DNA of 35,633 bases from Vicinamibacteria bacterium. GTDB lineage: Bacteria; Acidobacteriota; Vicinamibacteria; Fen-336. The notes under the pieces are model-generated. The model did no database searches. It was not told the DNA's origin and saw only the letters and a program-made list of their open reading frames with translations. The stretch spans positions 1 to 35,633 of the forward strand of contig DATMML010000080.1 of assembly GCA_035570235.1 (NCBI GenBank), written 5' to 3'. Of the stretch, positions 6,685 through 15,481 are shown one piece after another. The position numbers and the translations under genes were made by a program. Each line of letters starts with the position of its first letter. The stretch's first letter is position 1.

Positions 6685-8055
6685 CTAGTTGCGCGAGGTC
6701 GGGGCGGCTTTGATCCGCCTCGACACCCAGAGCCTCGCAAGCAGGCCCACCACGAGCAGGCCGACCGCGACGAGTGCCGTCTGGGTGTCACCCACGATCA
6801 CACCCGCGAGGAAGAGCGTGGCGCCGGCCAGCACAATTCCCGCCGACCACGGATACCCCCACGCCCGGAACGGCCGGTCCAGGAGTGGCTCCCGCCGCCG
6901 CAGGACGATGAGGGCGAGACAGCACACGCAGTAGTTCGCGGCGAGGAAGAAGGATGCCACCGCGACCAGCTTCTGGAAGGTCCCGCTCAAGATCAGAGCG
7001 ACCGCCACCCCCGTCGTCACGAGTGCGGCCCGCGTCGGCGTGCCCCGGTCAGAGACCGCCGCGGAGCCTCGCCACAAGAGGCCGTCCCTGCCAAGGGCAA
7101 AGAGAATACGGGTGCCAATCATCATGATGGCGTTGATGAGCGGCAGCAAGGAAACGAGGGACAGCAGGGTGATGATTTGGTTGCCCCGTCCGCCGAAGAC
7201 GACTTGGGCGGCCACGGCCGCGGGCAGCGTGGACTGGGAGAGGACCGGGAGGGGGAGAACCGAGAGGAGGGCGACGTTGACGAGCAGATAGACCACGATT
7301 ACAGAGAGGACTCCGCCGATCATCGACATTGGTAAGGTGCGCCGCGGGTCGCGGTCCTCCTCCGCAAAATACAGAGCGCTCTGCCACCCGGCATAGGTGA
7401 TGACCACAGACTGGAGAGCCACCACCATGCCGAAAAGGGCCGGCCGATTCAGCGTCAACGGACTGGCACCCGTGACGAGGGCGGGCGACCGCGCGGCATG
7501 GATGAAGCAGGCCACCACGAGAGCGAGGAATGCCAGGGACTTGAGCGCGGTGGTCACCTGCTGGAACTGACTCCCCACCCGCACCCCCGCCCACTGAAGG
7601 GCCGTGAAGGACAGGAGGGCCGCGACGGCGATGCCCTTGGCGGCCGGGTCGGGCAGGTGAAGAAGCACGGTCGAGAACTCGCCGATCCCGATGGACACAT
7701 ATCCGAGAACGGCGCAATAGGTGAGCCAGTCCGTCCAGCCCACCGCGAAGCCGACGGTGTCGCCGAAAGTCCGGCGCGCGTAGACATAGTAGCCGCCGGC
7801 CTGGGGGAGAGCGGTGCCGAGTTCGGCCAGACACACGGAGCCGAGCAGGGTGTAGACGCCACCCACTAGCCAGACGAGGAGAATGTTCCCCCGCGACCCA
7901 AGCTCGCGGGCAACGAGACCGGGCGTGCGGAGGATCCCGATGCCGAGGGTGCTGCCGATGATGACGGCCAGGCCGAAGCCGATCCCCAGGACGCGCATCA
8001 AGCCGCCCGCGGAGGCGGCGCGCGTGCGGACCTGGTTGGGGGAGGTCCCCGTCAT
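6685..8055 (-). CDS. APC-family amino acid permease
   Basis: A 456-aa integral membrane protein with about 12 hydrophobic segments, the normal size for the amino acid-polyamine-organocation superfamily. The first helix carries the broken-helix signature VIIGSTLGIGILRTPG (31-46), and the second and third helices contain LAELGTALPQAGGYYVYARRTFG, a conserved APC region described here in pieces: LAELG, ALPQAGG and YYVYARRTFG. Expected role: uptake or exchange of an amino acid across the inner membrane; the substrate is not predictable. It starts 3 nt after the stop of the cupin gene (stop 8059-8061, start 8053-8055), so the two genes are almost certainly cotranscribed. GAGAG just upstream of the ATG can serve as ribosome binding site. 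Confidence 0.9.
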   Translation of the reverse strand: MTGTSPNQVRTRAASAGGLMRVLGIGFGLAVIIGSTLGIGILRTPGLVARELGSRGNILLVWLVGGVYTLLGSVCLAELGTALPQAGGYYVYARRTFGDTVGFAVGWTDWLTYCAVLGYVSIGIGEFSTVLLHLPDPAAKGIAVAALLSFTALQWAGVRVGSQFQQVTTALKSLAFLALVVACFIHAARSPALVTGASPLTLNRPALFGMVVALQSVVITYAGWQSALYFAEEDRDPRRTLPMSMIGGVLSVIVVYLLVNVALLSVLPLPVLSQSTLPAAVAAQVVFGGRGNQIITLLSLVSLLPLINAIMMIGTRILFALGRDGLLWRGSAAVSDRGTPTRAALVTTGVAVALILSGTFQKLVAVASFFLAANYCVCCLALIVLRRREPLLDRPFRAWGYPWSAGIVLAGATLFLAGVIVGDTQTALVAVGLLVVGLLARLWVSRRIKAAPTSRN

Positions 8056-8058
8056 CTC

Positions 8059-8694
8059 TCAGGGCTTGAGGGTGACGAGCACGGCTAGGACCGCGGGACC
8101 GCGGTTGCGGGCCGAATGGCTCGACCCCCGGGCCTCGAATTCCACGTCTCCCGGCTTCCAGCGGTTGATCTTCGTCTTGCCCTCCGCCGTATCCTCGATG
8201 GTGCCACCGGACAGGTGAACCAGGACGATGTCGGAGGCGTGGGTGTGGGGGCCTTCCTGTGCATTCGCCTCCATGCGACCACGGATGACCCGCACGCGAT
8301 CGTTCTCGAACAGCGGATCGAAGCTGAAGCCGGGGGGCGGCGCGCCCAGAGGGCCCAGGGCGCCCGGTCCGGCGGGACTGGTCCGCGAGCCGGACGGACC
8401 CTTGGGTTCCACGATGATGAACGGACGCTTCTCACCGACCCCCGGCGGCAGGTCCTCCGACCAGCGGGCCTCGCCGTTGTCGAGGAATACCACCACCGCC
8501 GCCGGGTGGGAGGAAAGGCCGAGCCCCGTGCCAGCCCTGATGACCTTGACTCTTTCGTTCTCGAAGACGACAGTCGGGGTCGTCGAAGCGCCTGCATCGG
8601 CTTCGTGGATGCTCCAGGGCCTGGCGGGGGTCAAGGAGACTAGGAGACATCCCATTCCCAACAGGGAGGAGCGGATCGGGCTCCACGAGAGCAT
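8059..8694 (-). CDS. Exported two-lobe cupin-like protein
   Basis: A 211-aa protein with a signal peptide (residues 1 to about 25) and two half-repeats that begin alike: FENERVKV (44-51) and FENDRVRV (129-136). The second half has cupin metal-site features, HTH at 150-152 and a downstream His193 in SSHSARN, and the characteristic KPGDVEF turn. The first half lacks an equivalent His pair, so it is probably structural. The function is unknown; cupins of this type often bind a metal or small ligand. The start is supported by GGAGG 5 nt upstream. It is the first gene of a unit with the APC permease, so the ligand may be related to the transported compound (inference). Confidence 0.75.
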   Translation of the reverse strand: MLSWSPIRSSLLGMGCLLVSLTPARPWSIHEADAGASTTPTVVFENERVKVIRAGTGLGLSSHPAAVVVFLDNGEARWSEDLPPGVGEKRPFIIVEPKGPSGSRTSPAGPGALGPLGAPPPGFSFDPLFENDRVRVIRGRMEANAQEGPHTHASDIVLVHLSGGTIEDTAEGKTKINRWKPGDVEFEARGSSHSARNRGPAVLAVLVTLKP

Positions 8695-8738
8695 AAAGGC
8701 CTCCGGGCAGGACGGGGGCAGTACCCAAACGGCGCCAC

Positions 8739-8744
8739 ATTATA
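8739..8744 (-). promoter_or_regulatory. -10 element (TATAAT) for the cupin-permease operon
   Basis: A perfect TATAAT on the minus strand, 44 nt upstream of the cupin ATG. No good -35 box lies at 16-18 nt. It is in the 177-nt divergent gap to the AKR gene. Confidence 0.5.
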
Positions 8745-8871
8745 CCGGCGGCCGTACCGGAGTCGGGGTCCTGAGCGGCTGGCAGGGCTGTCCGACTTTC
8801 GAGTACGCTCTCAGAAAAGCACCTCATCCCGGTCCCGGGGGAAAACCCGGCGGTGAGCGCGAGGAAACGGC

Positions 8872-9858
8872 ATGGAATATCGGCGACTGGGAACGACGGG
8901 GTTGAAGGTCTCGCGACTCGGCCTCGGCTGCGGCAACTTCGGGGGCGTGGGGTCGGCGCCCGAGTTTTACGGAATGGGCGAGAGCGAGCCGGAAGCGTTT
9001 GCGCTGATGGATCTGGCCTTCGATGCGGGCATTAACTTCTTCGACACCGCCGACGCCTATGGGGGCGGTCGAAGCGAGACTTTCATCGGGCGCTGGTTGG
9101 ATGGAAAAGGATCCCACGTGCGGGATCAGCTTCTCCTGAGTTCGAAGGTGTTCAACGCCGTTGGGCCAGGTCCAAACGATCGCGGCCTCTCCCGCCGCCA
9201 CATTGCGCGGCAGATCGACGCCACCCTGTCCCGGCTGCGGACGGATCGGTTGGATTTGTACCTGATCCACGAGCCCGACCCGGAGACCCGGCTCGATGAG
9301 ACCTGCCGCGCCCTCGACGACCTGATCCGCTCGGGCAAGGTCCTCTACATCGGCGCCAGCAACATTGAAGCCTGGCGCCTGGCTCGGGCCTTGTGGATCA
9401 GCGATCGGGAGAGCCTGAACCGGTTCGAGTGGGTCCAGAACTCCTACAGCCTACTGGACCGGTCGCCCGAGCGCGAAGTCTTCCCGCTCTGTGCGGACCA
9501 GGGATTGGGCTTCACGGCCTTCAGCCCGCTGGCGGGCGGCTGGCTCACGGGGAAGTACCAGGCCGAGGGTTCCTATCCGCCCGGATCCCGTATGACGCTT
9601 CGGCCCGAGCCATATCGGCACCTGGAGAAAGACGCCGTCTTTCGGGGTCTCTCCGCGCTGGCGGACGAAGCCCGGTCGCGAGGCATTGACCTCTCAACCC
9701 TGGCCATGGCCTGGATGCTCCAGCATCCCGTCGTGACCGCGGCCATCATCGGACCGCGACGTCCGGCCCATCTGGAGCCCGCATTGGCGGCGCTCAAGGT
9801 GGGGCTCTCGACCGAGGATGCGGAGCGGATCGCGGGATTCTTCACCCTGCCGAGTTGA
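8872..9858 (+). CDS. Aldo/keto reductase
   Basis: A 328-aa NAD(P)H-dependent oxidoreductase with an (alpha/beta)8 barrel, full family length. The catalytic tetrad is present: D58 in NFFDTADAY, Y63, K92 in LLSSKV and H133 in LYLIHEPD. The cofactor-binding C-terminal part (SPLAGGWLTGKY, and later VTAAIIGPRRPAHLEPAL) is intact. It most resembles the AKR groups with one-residue-variant names such as YajO/Tas or the beta-subunit-like AKRs; the substrate is an unknown aldehyde or ketone. GAGGA lies upstream of the ATG with about 8 nt spacing. It appears monocistronic. Confidence 0.9.
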   Translation: MEYRRLGTTGLKVSRLGLGCGNFGGVGSAPEFYGMGESEPEAFALMDLAFDAGINFFDTADAYGGGRSETFIGRWLDGKGSHVRDQLLLSSKVFNAVGPGPNDRGLSRRHIARQIDATLSRLRTDRLDLYLIHEPDPETRLDETCRALDDLIRSGKVLYIGASNIEAWRLARALWISDRESLNRFEWVQNSYSLLDRSPEREVFPLCADQGLGFTAFSPLAGGWLTGKYQAEGSYPPGSRMTLRPEPYRHLEKDAVFRGLSALADEARSRGIDLSTLAMAWMLQHPVVTAAIIGPRRPAHLEPALAALKVGLSTEDAERIAGFFTLPS

Positions 9859-9926
9859 TCTTCAGGCGGCGCGGCCAGCCGGGCAGCGCAGCGGCGCCGA
9901 TCTTTCCGCCAGACCTCCCCATCGGG

Positions 9927-9947
9927 CTCTCCGGCCGCCGCGGAGAG
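9927..9947 (+). other. Stem-loop downstream of the aldo/keto reductase gene
   Basis: CTCTCCG (9927-9933) pairs with CGGAGAG (9941-9947) across a 7-nt loop. It lies in the 155-nt gap before the Ada-AlkA gene and has no T-tract. It may contribute to termination. Confidence 0.3.
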
Positions 9948-9998
9948 GGGTTCAGCAATGATGTCCGAAAACGGCCAGTCCGTCGCAGGGAGCTGGGG

Positions 9999-10004
9999 TA
10001 GGAT
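9999..10004 (+). promoter_or_regulatory. -10-like hexamer TAGGAT, 9 nt before the Ada-AlkA start
   Basis: TAGGAT is followed by 9 nt and then ATG, and no Shine-Dalgarno sequence is present. The same arrangement occurs at several other starts in this window and predicts a leaderless transcript. No clear -35 box is visible. Confidence 0.4.
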
Positions 10005-10013
10005 GGCCCTGTC

Positions 10014-11585
10014 ATGCCGGATCTCGAGGGTGAGGCCGCGGTCTTGGACGAGCTCGTCTGCGAGCGCGCGCGCCTCGCGAGGGACCCTCGCTATGACGGT
10101 CGGTTCTTCATCGGCGTCTTGTCCACGGGCATCTATTGTCGGCCTATCTGCCCGGCCCCGACGGCCAAGCGCAAGAACGTGCGGTATTTTTCATCTGCCG
10201 CGGGGGCGGCTCAGGCTGGCTTTAGGCCCTGCCTGCGGTGCCGTCCCGAGATCGCTCCCGGAACGCCGGCTTGGAATGGCACCGCGGCCACGGTCAGCCG
10301 GGCCTTACGACTGATCGGGCAGGGGGCGCTCGATGAGGGGAGCGTAGAGGACCTGGCCGGGCGGCTGGGGGTGAGCGCCCGCCATCTCCACCGGCTGTTC
10401 CTCGGTCACCTCGGGGCGCCGCCCGTCGCCGTGGCCCAGACGCGGCGGCTGGAGTTCGCAAAGCAGCTCGTCAGCGACACCGACCTTCCCATGAACCAAG
10501 TTGCCCGCGCGTCCGGTTTCCAGAGCATCCGCCGGTTCAACGACACGTTCCAGCGGCAGTACCGCCGCGCGCCATCGAAGCTGCGCCGGATCCGAACCGC
10601 TTGGCCGAGGGCGGCAGAGGGGCAGTATGTATTCCGGCTAGGATATCGGCCCCCTTTTGACTGGGACTCGCTTCTCGCGTTCTTGGCCGCGCGGTCGATT
10701 CTCGGCGTGGAAGAGGTGCGCGCAGGGACGTATCGCCGAACGTTCGCGATCCAGGGGTCGCAGGGCACTCTGGAGGTGCGGCCCCTGCCCCGCGCCCATG
10801 CCGTGGAGGCGCGAATTTGCTTTTCGGCACCGTCGCTTCTGCTCCGGATTGTAACCAGAGTGCGCGCCATGTTCGATCTGGGAGCCGATCCCGCCGCCGT
10901 GGCCCGGCACTTCCGTCGGGACCGGCTGCTGGCGCCGCTCGTGAGGAAGTACCCCGGGCTGAGGTTGCCGGGCGCCTGGGACGGCTTTGAGCTGGCCGTG
11001 CGCGCCATTCTCGGCCAGCAGGTCACCGTCAGTGGGGCCTCGACGTTGGCGGGACGCTTGGCGCGCCAATATGGCGAGCCGCTCACCCTGCCCGATCGGG
11101 GAGGCCTCAGCCACGTCTTTCCGGGCGCGGAGGTGTTGGCGGAAGCGAACATTACCGGTCTACCCGCCGCGCGGGCGGCCGCCATTCGAGGGCTCTCCCG
11201 GGCCGTATTGAGGGGCGAGGTCGACCTCGCTACTTCGGTTCTGACCGATCACATCACGGAAGCCCTCCTGCGCGTGAAAGGCATCGGAGAGTGGACCGCA
11301 CAGTACGTCGCCATGCGGGCGTTCGGGGAGCCCGATGCCTTTCCCGCCGATGATCTCGTCCTGCGCCAGACGGCGGGGAATGGGGTCGCCCTCCCGCGGG
11401 CCCGATTGTGGGAGCGGGCCGATGCTTGGCGGCCCTGGCGGGCGTACGCGGCCATGTACCTCTGGCGCGAGGCCGCCGATATGTCGACCCGGGGGGCCAA
11501 GCGGACGATGAGAAAACCGGACGCGCCTTTCCCGGCTTCGCAGGGGGTCCCCCAAAGAGCGAAGCCACGATACATGGAGGCATGA
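10014..11585 (+). CDS. Ada-AlkA fusion: methyl-phosphotriester sensor/AraC regulator and 3-methyladenine DNA glycosylase II
   Basis: A 523-aa three-part protein. Residues 10-85 are an Ada zinc domain with the four ligand cysteines C42, C46, C73 and C76 (YCRPIC, LRCRP); it accepts methyl groups from DNA phosphotriesters. Residues about 90-200 are an AraC-type double helix-turn-helix (VEDLAGRLGVSARHLHRLF, MNQVARASGFQSIRRFNDTF). Residues about 215-495 are an AlkA-type glycosylase with the helix-hairpin-helix VKGIGEWTAQYVAMRAFG and the catalytic Asp pair D446/D447 in AFPADDLVLR, ending in WRPWRAYAAMYLW. It removes alkylated bases and probably activates the alkylation response. The Ada C-terminal methyltransferase domain is missing, but the next gene supplies it and overlaps the stop codon. 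Confidence 0.93.
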   Translation: MPDLEGEAAVLDELVCERARLARDPRYDGRFFIGVLSTGIYCRPICPAPTAKRKNVRYFSSAAGAAQAGFRPCLRCRPEIAPGTPAWNGTAATVSRALRLIGQGALDEGSVEDLAGRLGVSARHLHRLFLGHLGAPPVAVAQTRRLEFAKQLVSDTDLPMNQVARASGFQSIRRFNDTFQRQYRRAPSKLRRIRTAWPRAAEGQYVFRLGYRPPFDWDSLLAFLAARSILGVEEVRAGTYRRTFAIQGSQGTLEVRPLPRAHAVEARICFSAPSLLLRIVTRVRAMFDLGADPAAVARHFRRDRLLAPLVRKYPGLRLPGAWDGFELAVRAILGQQVTVSGASTLAGRLARQYGEPLTLPDRGGLSHVFPGAEVLAEANITGLPAARAAAIRGLSRAVLRGEVDLATSVLTDHITEALLRVKGIGEWTAQYVAMRAFGEPDAFPADDLVLRQTAGNGVALPRARLWERADAWRPWRAYAAMYLWREAADMSTRGAKRTMRKPDAPFPASQGVPQRAKPRYMEA

Positions 11586-12118
11586 TGTTTTACTGCCACG
11601 TCTCGACTCCGGTGGGCGAGCTGCTGCTCGCCGGTGATGGGACCTCCTTGCGTCTCGTTGCCTTCCCCAAAGGCCCCCGTCCCCAGAAGCCGGAGGCTGG
11701 CTGGGAACGGAGCGAGACGCCCTTTCGGGACGCCCTTAGTCAACTGAAGGGCTACTTCGCGGGCACGTTGCGCCGCTTCGATCTGCCCCTAGCGCCGGAG
11801 GGAACGGCGTTCCAGAAGCTGGTCTGGCAAGCGCTCCTGACCATTCCCTACGGGGAGACCCTCTCCTACGGCGGGCTGGCGCAGCGCATCGGGAAGCCGA
11901 CGGCCTCGCGGGCGGTGGGCGCGGCGAACGGCCGAAACCCCATCCCCATCATCATCCCTTGCCATCGCGTAATTGGGGCGGCGGGGTCCCTGACCGGATT
12001 TGGGGGTGGCCTGTCGACCAAGCGCAAACTCCTGGAGCTCGAGGGTGCCCTTGCCGAGAGCCTCTGGTCGGCCGCGTCTCGAGTCGATGACGGGAGTGCG
12101 GGCAGAAAGCGGGCCTGA
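11585..12118 (+). CDS. ogt: Methylated-DNA--[protein]-cysteine S-methyltransferase (Ogt/MGMT)
   Basis: A 177-aa suicide repair enzyme that moves the methyl group from O6-methylguanine to its own cysteine. The active site IIIPCHRVIG contains Cys126. The DNA-binding helix and Arg finger are in TASRAVGAANGRNP (Arg109), and the GETLSYGGLAQRIG helix-turn-helix is present. GGAGG (11576-11580) favours the ATG at 11585-11587; the ATG at 11582 is an alternative. Either way, the start overlaps the stop of the Ada-AlkA gene, so the two are translationally coupled. The frame is open further upstream, but that part lies inside the glycosylase gene and is not family-like. Confidence 0.95.
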   Translation: MFYCHVSTPVGELLLAGDGTSLRLVAFPKGPRPQKPEAGWERSETPFRDALSQLKGYFAGTLRRFDLPLAPEGTAFQKLVWQALLTIPYGETLSYGGLAQRIGKPTASRAVGAANGRNPIPIIIPCHRVIGAAGSLTGFGGGLSTKRKLLELEGALAESLWSAASRVDDGSAGRKRA

Positions 12119-12140
12119 TTTCCACGGGAGCCTTGAGCGC

Positions 12141-12166
12141 GCAGCGAGGCTTGCGTTCCTCGCTGC
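12141..12166. terminator. Stem-loop between convergent genes
   Basis: GCAGCGAGG (12141-12149) pairs perfectly with CCTCGCTGC (12158-12166) across an 8-nt loop, and GCGC repeats outside can extend it. It sits in the 92-nt gap between the MGMT gene and the convergent DUF6895-like gene. No T-tract follows, so bidirectional termination is only probable. Confidence 0.45.
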
Positions 12167-12210
12167 CGGAGCGCGCCGCCGCACGGCATCAGGAGCAAGC
12201 AGGCGCATCC

Positions 12211-13185
12211 TTAGGGTCGCCTGCCGACCAGCCCCACCGTGGCCGCGAACGACGCCAGGATCCCCGCCAGGGTCGTGTGATAGTTCTCGAGGAAGAGCCG
12301 CCGATCCGGATCCGCCGTGGCATCGAGGCGGCGTTGCGAGCGGAAGCCGGGGCCCGGCAGCATTCCGTCGTCCGCCTGGGCGTCGCGGAGCAGCGTTTCC
12401 ACCTCTGGCGGGAGGGTCTCCCCGATGCAGGCCAGGACCGTGGCCAGCTCCGAGTACAGGTCGAGGTTTACCCCGCGCCGTAGGGCTTCCATCCAGACCG
12501 GACAGCGCTCGCGCAGGTACTGCCGGCATTCGCGATCCAGCCCTTCCGGCCGATCCCCGAAGTCCGTCATGAAGAAGACCACGTGGGTGAGGCTGTAGGC
12601 CTCAGCGTCGGAGAGGGTCGCCACCGGGGGCCGATGGCTGAGCCAGGTGAGGGGGAGCAGCTTCTCCTCTGACCAGGGGGAGGGGAGACCCATCTGGCGC
12701 CAGGCCAGGGCGAGGCCGAGGGCGAGCACCGCCGCCCCGTCCTTCCCGAACGGCGCGGGTGCACTCATCCCGGGCGCGCCGCGCGGCGGGAACTGCCGGA
12801 CCGAGACACCACCCGGTCCTGACAGCTGCGCGAGGAGGGCTCGCGTCTCGGCGTGGACAAACCCAAGGCGCTCAAAGATCGAGTACATGGTCCCGAGGAC
12901 AACATAGGGTCGAGCGGACAAGAGCGTCGTGAAGAGGCGGCCCTCCCCGAACTGTTCCCAGGCAAACCGTGACAGGGCGGTCACTCTCTCCCGCACGTCG
13001 GCGGAAAGCCGGGGGCTCCGGGCGAGCACCTCCGTGATTCGGGCTAGCTCGGCAAGCACCTTGAGGGGGAACAGGTCGTCGAGATCGGGAGGGCCTGGGG
13101 GAAGAGCGAAGCACCCGCGGTGGGTCTCGATCCAGGAAAGGCCGCGTCCCCAGACGGGAGGTAGCTCCGGCTCGACTACCCGCAA
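12211..13185 (-). CDS. DUF6895-like helical protein
   Basis: A 324-aa, largely helical soluble protein with no signal peptide. The segment YSLTHVVFFMTDFG (about 193-206) is the feature I associate with the DUF6895 family, proteins of unknown function; the assignment is from memory and tentative. The helical repeats before and after it (LKVLAELARITEVLA, LYSELATVLACIGETLPPE) suggest an alpha/alpha fold. The start is a TTG at 13183-13185, chosen because GGAGGT lies upstream with 8 nt spacing. It is convergent with the alkylation-repair operon and 106 nt downstream of the DUF6600-like gene. Confidence 0.7.
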   Translation of the reverse strand: MRVVEPELPPVWGRGLSWIETHRGCFALPPGPPDLDDLFPLKVLAELARITEVLARSPRLSADVRERVTALSRFAWEQFGEGRLFTTLLSARPYVVLGTMYSIFERLGFVHAETRALLAQLSGPGGVSVRQFPPRGAPGMSAPAPFGKDGAAVLALGLALAWRQMGLPSPWSEEKLLPLTWLSHRPPVATLSDAEAYSLTHVVFFMTDFGDRPEGLDRECRQYLRERCPVWMEALRRGVNLDLYSELATVLACIGETLPPEVETLLRDAQADDGMLPGPGFRSQRRLDATADPDRRLFLENYHTTLAGILASFAATVGLVGRRP

Positions 13186-13291
13186 ACGAGTCTACCTCCA
13201 CGCCCAGGCAACGCTGCCACCCGCGATGCTTCCGCGACCAGCACCGGTCCCAGCGCCCGTCGAGAGCCGGCTTTTCGTGCCTAGGTGGTCC

Positions 13292-15223
13292 TTACTTCTC
13301 CTTCTCCTTCTCTTTATCCTTCTTTTCCTCGTGCTTCTTCTCCTCGCGCTTCTTCTCCTCCTTGCGCGCCGCGGGGGTAGCGGCCGGCTTTGGGGGTGGG
13401 CCCCCTCCATGGGGGGCGGCCTCCGCCTTGGGCGGCCTTCCGGCATCCGGGTGGGCGGTGCCCTCATGTTGAGGGGACGCTTCCTCTCTGCCCGTCGCGC
13501 GCGTGCGCGGGGGTGGAGGGGGGGCATCCGGCGCAGTGGGGTGGGCGCCAGGCCGGGCGGAGGAGGAGGGCTCCGCGGTGCGGGAGCGGGGAGGAGCGGA
13601 GACCTCCTCCTCCGCGTCACGCGCGTGGGGCCTTCCCGACGTGGCCGGCGCCTCCGAATGACCGGGAGCTGCGGCCGGGCTCAAGGGGCGCGCTACCGGC
13701 TGCGGGGGACGGACACCCGCTCGTGCCGGTCGCAGGCCGGGAGAACCGCCCTCCGCAGCGCGGGGGCCGACAGTGCGGACGAGAGGGTGGGTAGCGGACG
13801 CCGCCGTTCCCCCCGTCGCTGAGAACGGTGCCGGCGGTGGGGGTGGCGTTCGGTGCGCGGCCACGGGACGGTTCGCGACCCTGGCCGGGGGTTGGGCCAC
13901 CGCCGAAGCCACCACGGGCCGCGCAAGCACGCTCTCCCTCTGCGGTTGAGCGTTCACGGGGCGAGCCAAGACGGGGGCCGCCGCCAGGGCCTGGGGCGGT
14001 ACGGCCACCGCCGAGACGGCCACCGGGCGAGAGGTGACGAAGGTCTCGCGCGACACCGCGGTGACCCCGCCCGGTACGCCCTGATTCACATATCGGGTGT
14101 TGACGGTGTTGATGTTGGTGATGTTGATGTTCGTGACGTTGACGTGGGTGACATTGACTTGGCGCACGTAGGTTTGGCTCACCGGGTAGGGCGGCACGTA
14201 GACCTCCCGGGGGCCGAGGGGGAACCAAGCTACGCCACCCCCGCCGAGCGAGAGCGACGCGTGCCAGCTGCTGCCGCCCACCCAGGCAACGAGCGCAGGG
14301 GCGTAGACCGGCCGCGCCGCGATCGTCCCTGGCACCCACCCCCAATACCCGCCCACATGGGCCCAGCGGCCGTAGTGGAAGGGCGCGAAGCCCCAGGGGG
14401 CGTCGTCGATCCAGGTCCAGCCCCACGGCGCTACAAAGGCCCAATGGCCGTAGTGGTAGGGCGCCCACCCGACCGCCACCCCCGTCGGCACCCACACCGG
14501 TCCATACCCGGCCTCCTCGCGCCACTGGCCGTAGGCGTCGAGGTCCTCATAACCAATGGTGGCGGGCGACAAGTAGCGAGTCGAGACCGAGCGTTCCAAG
14601 GCCCGGTCCCGCCGGTCGCACCAATCCTCCCAGGAGTCCCGGGGGCTGGCCTCGAGCACATCATAGTTTGACTCATCGAGGCCGGAGACGATCATGGACT
14701 CCTGCGAGCGTACCGGGACCGCGGAGCCCGCGGCCGTGAACTCGGCCTCACCCCGGCGCACGGTCACCGTGGTCTCCTCGCCGTCGGGGTTCACGTCAAC
14801 CCTGTACTCGCCGGGCCGCATCAGGGTGATGGCGCCATTGGGCGTGGCCACCTCGATCGCCTCGTCCTCGCCGAGGTCCCGAACCCCCACGTTGAGGGAG
14901 CCTTGGGCGAGGCGGATCTGGGTGGTTCGGTCGTCGAGGTTCAGGAAGGAGACTTCGGTCTCCGACCCCAGCCGAAGGGCACCGAAGTCGGTGCGCAGCT
15001 CGGCCCGAGAGCCTCGGTCGGTCCAGAGGTGGTCGCCAGTAGTCAGCGGGTAGTTGTGTGTGGCCGGGACCCATTCCTCGATGCCCGCGGGCTGGAATGA
15101 AACCGAGCCGTCGACGTAGCTGAGACGGGCGACTCGATCGGGCGGGTCGGCGGAGCCCGTCGCGGCCACGCAGATCGAGGCCGCGGTGAGAAGAAGAAGA
15201 AGAGACGGCCATCGAAGTTGCAT
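13292..15223 (-). CDS. Exported FecR/DUF6600-like surface protein
   Basis: A 643-aa protein. The ATG at 15221-15223 gives a signal peptide (MQLRWPSLLLLLTAASICVA); the frame extends 12 codons further upstream. Residues about 30-185 form a FecR-type beta domain (SYVDGSVSFQPAG, LTTGDHLWTDRGSRAEL, LAQGSLNVGVRDLG, VATPNGAITLMRPGEY). Residues about 225-345 hold Trp/Tyr/Gly-rich repeats (DAYGQW, YHYGHWAFVAPWGW, FHYGRWAHVGGYWGW), characteristic of DUF6600. An Asn/Thr/Val-rich beta stretch (NVTHVNVTNINITNIN) follows, then about 220 Pro/Ala-rich disordered residues and a Lys/Glu-only tail. Probably cell-envelope structural; the FecR part does not imply sigma-factor regulation because no membrane helix or sigma gene is next to it. 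Confidence 0.82.
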   Translation of the reverse strand: MQLRWPSLLLLLTAASICVAATGSADPPDRVARLSYVDGSVSFQPAGIEEWVPATHNYPLTTGDHLWTDRGSRAELRTDFGALRLGSETEVSFLNLDDRTTQIRLAQGSLNVGVRDLGEDEAIEVATPNGAITLMRPGEYRVDVNPDGEETTVTVRRGEAEFTAAGSAVPVRSQESMIVSGLDESNYDVLEASPRDSWEDWCDRRDRALERSVSTRYLSPATIGYEDLDAYGQWREEAGYGPVWVPTGVAVGWAPYHYGHWAFVAPWGWTWIDDAPWGFAPFHYGRWAHVGGYWGWVPGTIAARPVYAPALVAWVGGSSWHASLSLGGGGVAWFPLGPREVYVPPYPVSQTYVRQVNVTHVNVTNINITNINTVNTRYVNQGVPGGVTAVSRETFVTSRPVAVSAVAVPPQALAAAPVLARPVNAQPQRESVLARPVVASAVAQPPARVANRPVAAHRTPPPPPAPFSATGGTAASATHPLVRTVGPRAAEGGSPGLRPARAGVRPPQPVARPLSPAAAPGHSEAPATSGRPHARDAEEEVSAPPRSRTAEPSSSARPGAHPTAPDAPPPPPRTRATGREEASPQHEGTAHPDAGRPPKAEAAPHGGGPPPKPAATPAARKEEKKREEKKHEEKKDKEKEKEK

Positions 15224-15481
15224 GAAGCCCCCTATCAGAGTACGAAACGCTCCCCCCACAATAGCAAACAGCGTTCCCTCCCGGAAGCTCGGGGGGCTAC
15301 AGAGCTATCACTAGGCAAACATTGAGGTTAGGCTGTTCCGCGAGTGCAATCGGCCGGCCTCTCCCGAGGACGGCCCCGTCCCCCCGGAGGGCAGGGGCGG
15401 GAGCGGCCGGGGATTCGCCGAGGCGCCTGTGTGCGAGTCCCTGGTTCGAGCTCGTGGAGCCCGCGGCTGCGGGAGCGGGTC

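Noticed and set aside
11408-11584. An upstream start for the MGMT gene at 11408
   Set aside because: This part lies inside the Ada-AlkA coding sequence and does not resemble MGMT; GGAGG before 11585 marks the real start.
13292-13380. The Lys/Glu tail of the DUF6600-like protein as a frameshift artefact
   Set aside because: The reading frame is continuous and the charged composition is regular; charged tails of this kind are plausible in exported low-complexity proteins.
15440-15475. GGTTCGA T-loop-like sequence as a possible tRNA
   Set aside because: The flanking bases do not form a T stem, and no acceptor or anticodon stem can be drawn around it.
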